A stretch of 13,270 bases of DNA from JANWYT01 sp034432435. Lineage in GTDB: Bacteria; Chloroflexota; Anaerolineae; Aggregatilineales; Phototrophicaceae. Below the pieces are notes generated by a model. It ran no database searches and was not told where the DNA came from. It worked only from the letters and a program-made list of their open reading frames with translations. The stretch spans positions 1 through 13,270 of the forward strand of contig DAOUBS010000212.1 in NCBI GenBank assembly GCA_034432435.1, given 5' to 3'. A program made the position numbers and the translations under genes. Positions 6,305 to 12,880 of the stretch are shown piece by piece; position 1 is the stretch's first letter, and every line of letters begins with the position of its first letter.

Positions 6305-6949
6305 TTACTGTGAATATTGACGCCCAAGCGAAATCTGAACGTTCCGCTGCCCCCACACTTCGATCGAGCCGTCCCCACCCAGAACCAACGCTGACCCTTC
6401 CCCGATGGCAATACCGATAGCCTCTTCAAAGGTCTGGAGCAGTTGATGGATGATCACGTTGTCGCCGCCCGCAGCAATCGGCTCTACGAACACATTTTCA
6501 ATCCAGCCAAGGCCATCGACTATATCGCCACTGTCGGTGAGAACCCATCGTCCGAATGCGTTCACCGCAAGGCCCTCGATGAGCAGCACAGCCCCACGCT
6601 CGTACAAGCGCCGCAGTGCCTGCACCACGTCCTCATGAAGCGCTGCCAGCACAGCATCGAGCGAGGTTCCCGTCTCAAGTACCAGCATCGTCGCATGCTC
6701 AAGCTGGTGGTCGAGCACAGCGCCGCGATCCACGTTGAAGTCCACCATGTACCCGGCGAGCGCCCCCAGATCTTCCATGTCGTCCATGAGCGCATCACCA
6801 CGATCAGCTGCAAAAGAGACATACACCGTGACGCCTTCGGCGTCTGCACGCGCCAACGCCTGTGACCGAATCTCGCTTTCAGGGGCAGCCGCGGAGAGCA
6901 CCAGCCAGCCCGCCCCCGGTATCCAACGAAGCGGCCCCTGCTGGTTCAT
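6305..6949 (-). CDS. Cyanophycinase/S51-like (class I GAT fold) protein, probable pseudoenzyme
   Basis: The 214-residue protein is not a standard named gene. By eye it follows the cyanophycinase/peptidase S51 layout: a first strand (GWLVLSAAAPES), a strand-helix unit with VTVYVSFAADRGD, then LVLETGTSLDAVLAALHEDVVQALRRLYERGAVLLIEG, matching the 'G(G/T)xQxxLxxxL...aLrerY.rGgvv.GTSAGA' region, then GLGWIENVFVEP (146-157, where the family has GLG-x-x-x-x-VxxDQHF), and finally IAIGEGSALVL (180-190) with a closing VWGQRNVQI strand. At the nucleophile elbow the family GTSAGA is replaced by IEGLAV (124-129), so the serine is absent, and the DQH histidine position reads VEP. Catalysis by the known triad is therefore unlikely. 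It is tied to the M20 gene by an ATGA overlap and to purA by a 10-nt gap. A ligand-binding or scaffold role is only a guess; the fold itself needs a profile search. Confidence 0.6.
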   Translation of the reverse strand: MNQQGPLRWIPGAGWLVLSAAAPESEIRSQALARADAEGVTVYVSFAADRGDALMDDMEDLGALAGYMVDFNVDRGAVLDHQLEHATMLVLETGTSLDAVLAALHEDVVQALRRLYERGAVLLIEGLAVNAFGRWVLTDSGDIVDGLGWIENVFVEPIAAGGDNVIIHQLLQTFEEAIGIAIGEGSALVLGGDGSIEVWGQRNVQISLGRQYSQ

Positions 6950-8136
6950 GCCTCATCCATCACATAGTGCGCCACCGCCGCGGCAAGCAGCCCCGCGCTC
7001 AGTGGCAGCGCTGCCTCGTCAAAGTCAAACCGCGGGTGATGATGCGGATAGGTCAGCCCACGTTCTGGATTGGCCGAGCCAACGAAGAAGAACATCCCGG
7101 GAATATCGGTCATGAACTCGCCCACATCTTCCGACCCCATCGTGCGATAGTTGTGGAAGTGCTCTGATGAGACGCCCAACCCCTCAAACACACGGCGCAC
7201 AGACGCGGCCACTTCGTCGGCGTTGGCCACCGGCTCAGTCGTAAGCTTGATCTGTACCTGCGCTGTGCAGTTCATCGCCGCACACACCCCATCGACGATT
7301 TCGCGCATCCGCCGCTGGATCGTCTCGGCTACTGTGTGCTTGAAGAATCGAAAGGTTCCGCTCATCACAGCCGTCTGCGGGATGATGTTGTTGGCTGTGC
7401 CGGTGTGCAGCCGCGTCACCGACAGCACAGCGGTGTCAAGTGGGTCGAGGGTGCGCGCGACAATCGTCTGAAAGCCCAGCACAACCTGCGCAGCGCACAC
7501 CACAGGGTCAACCGCCATGTGCGGGGCTGCGCCGTGGCCGCCCTTGCCGGCGATCGTGATCTCAAAATCGCCAGAGCCGGCCATGACCGGACCGCTAGCA
7601 ACCCCCAACTCGCCGACTGGCATTTCATTCCACAGGTGCAGCCCAAGCGACACATCTGGTCGCGGGTTTTGCAGCACGCCGTCTGCTTTCATCGCGCGCG
7701 CCCCACTGCCGATTTCCTCTGCTGGCTGAAAGACAAACTTGATCCGACCCTTCATCTGGTCACGGTGCGCTGCGAACATGCGCGCCACCCCCAACGCAAC
7801 GGCCGTATGGCCGTCATGGCCGCAGGCATGCATGACGCCCGGCGTCTGGCTGGCGTATTCCGTGTTAATCTCCGTTGCAATGGGCAGTGCGTCCATATCA
7901 GCGCGCACGAGCACCGTTGGCCCGTCGGCTGCCCCTTCCAGCACTGCGACGACGCCCGTCTTGCCCACACCCGTCTGCACTTCCATCCCAAGCGATTGCA
8001 GCTCTTGCGCCACGATCCGCGCGGTGCGCGTCTCTTTAAAGGCCAGCTCAGGGTGCTGATGGAAGTCACGCCGCCAGCGCACGATTTCATCTGTCAATTT
8101 ATTTGCTTGTTGCAGCCAGTCAATCTTCGCCATCAT
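6946..8136 (-). CDS. M20D-family metal-dependent amidohydrolase (N-acyl-amino acid / IAA-amino acid hydrolase type)
   Basis: A zinc-dependent cytosolic hydrolase that cleaves amide bonds of N-acyl amino acids or related conjugates. Numbering from the chosen start (396 residues): RRDFHQHPELAFKE near the N-terminus, VRADMDALPI around 77-86, the metal motif HACGHDGH (103-110, with C105 and H107), QPAEEIGSG with the catalytic glutamate pair E140/E141, LHLW with H167, the dimerisation-domain GKGGHGAAPH, and the C-terminal YPHHHPRFDFDE ligand region. All key residues are present and the length is usual. The frame opens at 8160, but GAGGAAGG lies 7 nt before the ATG at 8136, so that ATG (or the adjacent one at 8133) is preferred. 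The stop overlaps the start of the S51-like gene. The exact substrate cannot be read from sequence. Confidence 0.93.
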   Translation of the reverse strand: MMAKIDWLQQANKLTDEIVRWRRDFHQHPELAFKETRTARIVAQELQSLGMEVQTGVGKTGVVAVLEGAADGPTVLVRADMDALPIATEINTEYASQTPGVMHACGHDGHTAVALGVARMFAAHRDQMKGRIKFVFQPAEEIGSGARAMKADGVLQNPRPDVSLGLHLWNEMPVGELGVASGPVMAGSGDFEITIAGKGGHGAAPHMAVDPVVCAAQVVLGFQTIVARTLDPLDTAVLSVTRLHTGTANNIIPQTAVMSGTFRFFKHTVAETIQRRMREIVDGVCAAMNCTAQVQIKLTTEPVANADEVAASVRRVFEGLGVSSEHFHNYRTMGSEDVGEFMTDIPGMFFFVGSANPERGLTYPHHHPRFDFDEAALPLSAGLLAAAVAHYVMDEA

Positions 8137-8170
8137 CAACCTTCCTCGGTTGGGCAGCACACCGTCTGCC

Positions 8171-8884
8171 TCAACGCAATTGTATCACTCTGAACTGCTC
8201 AACGTAGCGTGGGAATTCAAGGGGGCTGTTGTCGTCTAGGGCGCGTTCGCGCACACGCTGCGCCATTGCCTCCATGTCCGCAATTTGACTTTTGTGCTCA
8301 TGAAGCGCCTTTACCTTCAGTTCAATCGTGTCGGTCACGTCCACGCGCACTGTCGGATCATTCGCGCCAGCCACATACACAGTGAGCACCTTGTGCGGCT
8401 GCAAGCCTTCATCACGCTCCATCTCAGGGAAGTTCAGGCGGTCGCGCGCAGTTGGGTAGATCGCTTCCAGGGTTGCCGCGCCGATAGCGCGGTGGTCAGG
8501 GTGATTGATGCCAAACGTGCCGTAAAACCATGTGCGCGGGTCAAGCGTGATGACTAGATCAGGGCGCTTGTGCCGCAGCAAGCGCGTGATGTCGCGGCGC
8601 AGTTGCAGCGTGGGAAACAGTTCACCGTCTGGATACCTCAGGAAGATCACCTCGTGAACGCCCAACACAGCGTTACACGCGCGCTCCTCCGCTTCACGGA
8701 TGGCCACCAAGCGTTCTGAAGTCATCTCAGGGTCAGCGCTGCCTTTGTCGCCGCTCGTCGCAACCACGACGGTTACCTCACTGCCACTGCACGCAAACTT
8801 CGCCAGCGTTGCCCCACAAAAAAAAGCAGCGTCGTCTGGGTGCGCGAAGACCCCCATCACGCGCTGCGGTCTACCTTCCGTCAT
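8171..8884 (-). CDS. PIG-L/LmbE-type zinc-dependent N-deacetylase
   Basis: This family (MshB, BshB, LmbE, PIG-L) removes acetyl groups from GlcNAc-type or related substrates. Numbering from the ATG at 8884 (237 residues): the AHPDD motif gives H15 with D17 (general base position) and D18 (zinc ligand); the third zinc ligand region is INHPDHRAIG with H128 and H131. ATSGDKGS and LRYPDGEL are also family-typical. The frame extends to a TTG at 8905, but GGGAGAG inside that extension serves as a ribosome binding site for the ATG, so the shorter form is preferred. It follows ricT by 49 nt and precedes the M20 gene by about 34 nt. The motif reads AHPDDAAF where many relatives have AHPDDAEF. A T8 run lies just after the motif. 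A role in bacillithiol-like thiol synthesis is possible but no partner glycosyltransferase or ligase is present. Confidence 0.92.
   Translation of the reverse strand: MTEGRPQRVMGVFAHPDDAAFFCGATLAKFACSGSEVTVVVATSGDKGSADPEMTSERLVAIREAEERACNAVLGVHEVIFLRYPDGELFPTLQLRRDITRLLRHKRPDLVITLDPRTWFYGTFGINHPDHRAIGAATLEAIYPTARDRLNFPEMERDEGLQPHKVLTVYVAGANDPTVRVDVTDTIELKVKALHEHKSQIADMEAMAQRVRERALDDNSPLEFPRYVEQFRVIQLR
8818..8825 (-). repeat. T8 homopolymer in the deacetylase coding sequence
   Basis: Eight consecutive A on the plus strand (T on the coding strand) span the codons for A-F-F-C immediately after the AHPDD metal-binding motif. A one-base slip would truncate the enzyme near its start. Confidence 0.95.
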
Positions 8885-8933
8885 AATAAGCGTCTCTCCC
8901 AACAATGAGGCACGCGCAGCGCCTCACCCACAT

Positions 8934-9908
8934 TTAATCGTCATCACCTGTGTCTTGTGGCGCGCTGCGGCGTGGGGGCTGCTTGTCAGCGCGCCGCTGC
9001 CCCTTCGGCTTGCCACAGTCGCAGTCACCGTCTCCGTGTTTATCGCACGGCTCAGAGGCTTTCTTAGCCAGCGCTTTCAGCTCATCGAGCGGCACTAAGT
9101 CCTCCCGCGCAACGATCTTCACCCCCTGCTCTTCGATGAATACGCTTACCATGTCTTTTAGAGGGAAGACATCTACTACGCGCCCTTCCCCAAAGGGTGT
9201 GCCCACGCGCTTATTGCGCTTCGGGAGGTGCTTACGCGCTTCTACATACTGCTCGTATTCATAGACAAGGCAGCAGCGCAGCCGTCCACACATCCCCGTG
9301 ATTTCACTCGGGTTGAGCGAGATGCCCTGTGCCTTGGCCATCTTGATCGACACGGGGCTGAAATCAGTGAGGAAGGTGCTGCAGCAGCGCTCGATGCCAC
9401 ACGCGCCAAACCCGCCCAGCAGTTTCGCCACGTCGCGCGGCCCGATCTGGCGAAAGTCTACCTTCGCCGCGAACAGCCGCCCCACTTCTCTTTGCAGCCG
9501 GCTGATGTCCACTTTTTCCTCAGTGCTGTAAAGAAAGGTGAGCGTTGTTCCTTCGTAGTTATAAAGCGCGCCGACAAATTTCACGGCGTCAAAGCCGCCT
9601 ATCGCATCAGCTCGTTCTTGACAGATGCGCAGCGCCTCTGGCTGCTTCGCCTCCCACTCTTGGCGCAGCGCCAAATCACGCGGCGTAGCCAGGCGTAAGA
9701 TCGTGCGATATTCCGTTGCAGGGTCGCGCTCAGTGAAGCCCATCACCTGCCCCATCTGACGCCCACGTGCCGTCTCTGCAATGACGTAATCACCCGCCGA
9801 GACTTGATGACCACCCAGATCAAAATGATACAGCTTGCCCACTTTTGTAAAACGAACACCCGCCACACGCTCAGCCAGCGCGGCGGATGAAATGGCTTGA
9901 TCACTCAT
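8934..9908 (-). CDS. ricT: PSP1-domain protein, RicT (YaaT) family
   Basis: The 324-residue protein matches RicT, which in Bacillus acts with RicA and RicF (Y-complex) in RNase Y-dependent RNA maturation and binds iron-sulfur clusters. The PSP1 core is clear: VGKLYHFDLGG near the start, GDYVIAETARGRQMGQV, the F-V-G-A-L-Y-N-Y-E-G-x-x-L-TFLYSTEEKVD strand pair, and RQIGPRDVAKLLGG. The cysteine signature is present in full: GGFGACGIERCCSTFL (C170, C175, C176) and GMCGRLRCC (C207, C212, C213), with SIKMAKAQGISLNP between. After the core is a low-complexity tail with three more cysteines and a histidine (EPCDKHGDGDCDCG, C288, C296, C298), then a basic stretch and an acidic end. No ricA or ricF is in the window. 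It is the first gene of the seven-gene minus-strand run; its ribosome binding site is weak (AGGG about 13 nt upstream). Confidence 0.92.
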   Translation of the reverse strand: MSDQAISSAALAERVAGVRFTKVGKLYHFDLGGHQVSAGDYVIAETARGRQMGQVMGFTERDPATEYRTILRLATPRDLALRQEWEAKQPEALRICQERADAIGGFDAVKFVGALYNYEGTTLTFLYSTEEKVDISRLQREVGRLFAAKVDFRQIGPRDVAKLLGGFGACGIERCCSTFLTDFSPVSIKMAKAQGISLNPSEITGMCGRLRCCLVYEYEQYVEARKHLPKRNKRVGTPFGEGRVVDVFPLKDMVSVFIEEQGVKIVAREDLVPLDELKALAKKASEPCDKHGDGDCDCGKPKGQRRADKQPPRRSAPQDTGDDD

Positions 9909-10050
9909 ACCAGTAACTACCCTACCTTTAACACGATGCCATCAAGGGGCACGTTTGAACTGTAGCGTATCCAAAATGCAAATGCAATATACGTTCAAGC
10001 GAAGCACTTCGTTATAATTGGATTACATCACACACACAAGGGGATTGTCG
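9909..10050. promoter_or_regulatory. Divergent intergenic region between ricT and lysC
   Basis: This 142-bp region must carry promoters for both directions. Toward lysC there is a perfect TATAAT at 10013-10018, with no good -35 box at 16-18 nt; transcription would start near 10025. A short palindrome, CGAAG-CA-CTTCG (10000-10011), sits directly before that -10 box. AAGGGG at 10038-10043 is the lysC ribosome binding site. Toward ricT only a weak pair is seen: TTGCAT and TACAGT on the minus strand with a 17-nt spacer, within an ATGCAA-ATGCAA direct repeat (9975-9986). No riboswitch-sized leader is present ahead of lysC. Confidence 0.5.
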
Positions 10051-11460
10051 ATGGCGAACCTCGTCATGAAGTTCGGCGGCACATCCGTTGGCACACCGCC
10101 TGCCCTCTCGCAGGTCATCAGTATTGTGTTGCACGAACACAAACGGTGGGATCATCTGATTCTGGTTGCGTCTGCGCTGGATGGCGTCACCGACAGCCTG
10201 CTGGAAGCAGCTTACCTGGCACAAGCAGCTAACCACAGGGGCTATCGGCGTATTGCTGCCACACTGCGCACACGACACATCTCGCTTGTGGAACAACTGC
10301 CGCTGAGCCAAACCGAGAGCAATGCCCTCCAAGCGGACATTGACCGCCTGCTTCTGGAAATGATCGAGACGTGTCAATCTCTTGCCAGCACCCAGAGCGA
10401 AACGCTCTCACCAGCAGCTAGCGACAGCATTTGCAGCGTAGGGGAGCGCCTCGCGGCGCGGATTATCGCCAGCTTGCTGCGCCAAAATGACCTTCGGAGT
10501 GTCGCCATTGACGGCACAGACATACTCGTTACAGACGATGTGCACGGCAACGCGACCCCTTTGCTGCCAGAAACGCGCCAACGCATTCAGAAGAGTTTGC
10601 TCCCGATGCTCAGTCGTGGCATCGTGCCAGTGGTCACCGGCTACATCGGCGCAACGGTCAAAGGTGCTACAACTACCATCGGGCGTGGTGGAAGCGACTA
10701 CACAGCGTCCATTCTTGCCATCAGCACCGCCGCGCAAGAGGTCTGGATCTGGTCAGGTGTCGATGGCATGATGAGTGCTGACCCGCGCGAAATTCCAGAA
10801 GCACAAGTGATCACCGAGATGTCTTACAACGAAGTGGCTGAGCTGGCCTACTTTGGCGCACGCATCTTACACGCGCGGATGATCGCCCCACTCCGTGAGC
10901 ACAATATCCCGCTCGTCGTGCGCAACGTCTACAAACCCCAACTCAACGGCACGCGCATCCACGCCGCAGGCACATCGTCTATACCTCACATCAAAGCGGT
11001 CACCTGTATTCAAGGCATCGGCTTGTTCGCAGACCGCAGCGGCTCACTCACCCAAGTGACGCAAATCGCCGACGAAACGCTTTTCGAGACAGTCGGAACC
11101 CGCGCCGATGTCATGATCGCGTCTCAGTCGTCCTCGCGCTCATTCTTGTGCTTCGTCATCCCCACCAGCGTAGGGAGCGATTCGATTGACACAATCCGCG
11201 CTGCTCTGCACACCAAACTGAGACAGTCCGACGACACTGCCGCATGGCAAGTACGGCCAGTGTCACTGATCACGGCCATTGGCGATCAGATCAGCACTGC
11301 CCCTTCCTTGATGGCCAACGTGATGCACGCCTTGTCTGGACTGCACATCCTAGGCATAGCCCTCGGTCCCTCAAACTGCACCCTATCAGTGATCGTAGAG
11401 GTTCACGATGCCGAAGCCACCCTCCAGCGCCTACATCATCTCACCCTCACAACCGTGTGA
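10051..11460 (+). CDS. lysC: Monofunctional aspartate kinase
   Basis: The enzyme phosphorylates aspartate, the entry to lysine, threonine, methionine and diaminopimelate synthesis. Numbering from ATG 10051 (469 residues): KFGGTSVG at 7-14, SVGERLAAR at 129-137, GRGGSDYTA at 211-219, WSGVDGMMSADPR at 234-246, and SYNEVAELAYFGARILH at 258-274. The last 155 residues or so form two ACT domains (GLFADRSGSLTQ... and SLITAIGDQI...), the usual site of feedback control by lysine and/or threonine. An in-frame TTG at 10018 is rejected as start because it falls inside the -10 box; AAGGGG lies 7 nt before the chosen ATG. No homoserine dehydrogenase domain follows. It is the only plus-strand gene here and its stop overlaps the end of glnA by 14 nt. 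The WSGVDG loop has Gly where relatives commonly have Asp (TDVDG). Confidence 0.95.
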   Translation: MANLVMKFGGTSVGTPPALSQVISIVLHEHKRWDHLILVASALDGVTDSLLEAAYLAQAANHRGYRRIAATLRTRHISLVEQLPLSQTESNALQADIDRLLLEMIETCQSLASTQSETLSPAASDSICSVGERLAARIIASLLRQNDLRSVAIDGTDILVTDDVHGNATPLLPETRQRIQKSLLPMLSRGIVPVVTGYIGATVKGATTTIGRGGSDYTASILAISTAAQEVWIWSGVDGMMSADPREIPEAQVITEMSYNEVAELAYFGARILHARMIAPLREHNIPLVVRNVYKPQLNGTRIHAAGTSSIPHIKAVTCIQGIGLFADRSGSLTQVTQIADETLFETVGTRADVMIASQSSSRSFLCFVIPTSVGSDSIDTIRAALHTKLRQSDDTAAWQVRPVSLITAIGDQISTAPSLMANVMHALSGLHILGIALGPSNCTLSVIVEVHDAEATLQRLHHLTLTTV

Positions 11461-12811
11461 GATAGTGCTCCAATTCCCACGGCGTGACCTGCCGGTTGTA
11501 GGCGTCTACCTCTTGCCGTTTGGCGCTAACGTAGCGATCGCTGATGTACGGCCCAAGCGCCGCCTGAACAACATCATTCGCGGTAAGCGCTTGAAGCGCT
11601 TCATCGAGCGACGCGGGCAGTACCTCGGTCTGCCGCAGCCGCCCACGGTTGCGCGCCAGCAGCGTTTCCTCGAGCGCCTCCGGCAGGGGCATCCGCTGAC
11701 GGATGCCGTCTAAGCCAGTCATCAACATAACGGCTTTCGCCAGGTAAGGGTTGGCCGCAGGGTCAGGGCAGCGTAGCTCTAGGCGCGTGTGTGACTCTTT
11801 CCCCGGCGCAGTGCTCGGCACACGGATCAGCGCGCCGCGATTGATATGCGCCCACGTCACATATACTGGCGCTTCAAAGCTCGTGCCGAGGCGCTTGTAG
11901 CTGTTCACCAGTGGGGCCAGCACAGCAGTCATCGCGCGCGCGTGAGCCAACTGCCCTGCCAAGAAGTAACGCGCAGTCTCTGACAGGCCGTACTCGTGGC
12001 TGACATCCATGAACACGTTTTGGCCCGTTTCACAATCGTGCAGGCTCTGATGTGTGTGCATGCCACTGCCGGGCATGTCGGCCATGGGCCGCGGCATGAA
12101 CGTGCACACCATGCCATACCGCTGAGCAATCGTGCGCGCTGTCATGCGCGCAGTTAAGATGTGGTCGGCTGAAACGAGCGCGTGATTGTATTGAAAGTCG
12201 ATCTCGTGCTGCCCATAGCCGATCTCGCTGTGGGTGCTGTCTACGCCGATGCCCATCACCGTTAACGCTGTGATGATCTGCCGCAGCACTGTCGCCGCGT
12301 GGTCATCTGCCACGTCGAAGTAGCCGGAGTGGTCGACTGGCGTGTTCAAGATCGGGCGACCGTGTTCATCCTGCCGAAACAGGAAAAACTCCAGCTCCAT
12401 GCCCGTTTTGAACACGAAATTCATCTCTTCCGCCGCTTTCAGAGCGCGCACGAGCGCATAACGAGGGTCACCGATGAACGGCTCTCCGTCAGGCGTTGTG
12501 ACAGAGCAGATGACACGCGCGGTCTTGTGGTCGCCGCTCGTCCACGGCAGCACCGTGTAGGTAGCCAGATCAGGCCGCAGCACCATGTCACTCTCTGCGA
12601 CGCGCGCAAATCCCTCAAGCGATGAGCCGTCAAAATGCACCCCGTTATCTAGGATGTTCTCCAGTTCGCTGATGGGGGCAAGCACGCTTTTCACGCTACC
12701 CATGATGTCACAAAACCACAGGGAGATGAAGCGAACTTGCTCGCTTTGGGACTGCTGGATGACATCTTGTTTGCTCATCGGCACGTAATGCCGGTTTGAA
12801 TCTAATTTCAT
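11447..12811 (-). CDS. glnA: Glutamine synthetase type I (GSI-alpha-like)
   Basis: The enzyme makes glutamine from glutamate, ammonia and ATP. Landmarks in order: RFISLWFCDIMGSVKSV, FDGSSLEGFARVAESDMVLRPD, the metal-ligand segment TGMELEFFLF, the GYGQHEIDF region, FMPRPMADMPGSGMHTHQSL, NSYKRLGTSFEAPVYVTWAHINR, RLELRCPDPAANPYLA, and the C-terminal YISDRYVSAKRQEVDAYNRQVTPWELEHYL. There is no GSI-beta-type 25-residue insertion or adenylylation-site tyrosine region, pointing to the Bacillus-like alpha class, which is usually controlled by feedback and regulator binding. The start is uncertain: the frame opens at 12838, ATGs lie at 12814/12811 behind GGGGG, and an ATG at 12778 gives 443 residues, closest to the typical 444, but lacks a ribosome binding site and follows a small hairpin (12779-12793). 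The gene is 42 nt or more downstream of aroQ. Confidence 0.95.
   Translation of the reverse strand: MKLDSNRHYVPMSKQDVIQQSQSEQVRFISLWFCDIMGSVKSVLAPISELENILDNGVHFDGSSLEGFARVAESDMVLRPDLATYTVLPWTSGDHKTARVICSVTTPDGEPFIGDPRYALVRALKAAEEMNFVFKTGMELEFFLFRQDEHGRPILNTPVDHSGYFDVADDHAATVLRQIITALTVMGIGVDSTHSEIGYGQHEIDFQYNHALVSADHILTARMTARTIAQRYGMVCTFMPRPMADMPGSGMHTHQSLHDCETGQNVFMDVSHEYGLSETARYFLAGQLAHARAMTAVLAPLVNSYKRLGTSFEAPVYVTWAHINRGALIRVPSTAPGKESHTRLELRCPDPAANPYLAKAVMLMTGLDGIRQRMPLPEALEETLLARNRGRLRQTEVLPASLDEALQALTANDVVQAALGPYISDRYVSAKRQEVDAYNRQVTPWELEHYLTRL
12779..12793 (-). repeat. Small inverted repeat at the alternative glnA start
   Basis: CGGCA (12779-12783) and TGCCG (12789-12793) form a 5-bp stem with a 5-nt loop, ending directly at the ATG at 12778. 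If translation begins there, the hairpin occupies the place of a ribosome binding site; if it begins at 12811/12814 the hairpin is simply coding. Confidence 0.35.
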
Positions 12812-12880
12812 CATAGCCCCCATGCTACCCCAAACCATCCAAACCGCCGATGGATGAGGTCACCAAAATTTCAACGTGGG

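Noticed and set aside
7336..8193. Long plus-strand open frame of 285 codons
   Set aside because: It lies wholly opposite the M20 amidohydrolase gene, whose motifs are complete. The plus-strand translation is rich in His, Arg and Cys with no recognisable domain, as expected of an antisense shadow in GC-rich DNA.
8885..8905. TTG start at 8905 for the deacetylase
   Set aside because: GGGAGAG within this extension fits as the ribosome binding site of the ATG at 8884, and the extra seven residues have no family support.
5005..9908. Defence island or biosynthetic gene cluster
   Set aside because: Although the mix of deacetylase, amidohydrolase and S51-like protein is suggestive, no nuclease, toxin, NRPS, ligase, glycosyltransferase or transporter gene is present, and composition matches the rest of the window.
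10018..10050. N-terminal extension of aspartate kinase from TTG at 10018
   Set aside because: The TTG overlaps the TATAAT box, so it would be upstream of the transcript start; AAGGGG is correctly placed for the ATG at 10051, and the protein then begins MANLVMKFGG as usual for the family.
9909..10050. Lysine riboswitch or T-box upstream of lysC
   Set aside because: The predicted leader is only about 25 nt, far too short for either element, and no conserved core was seen.
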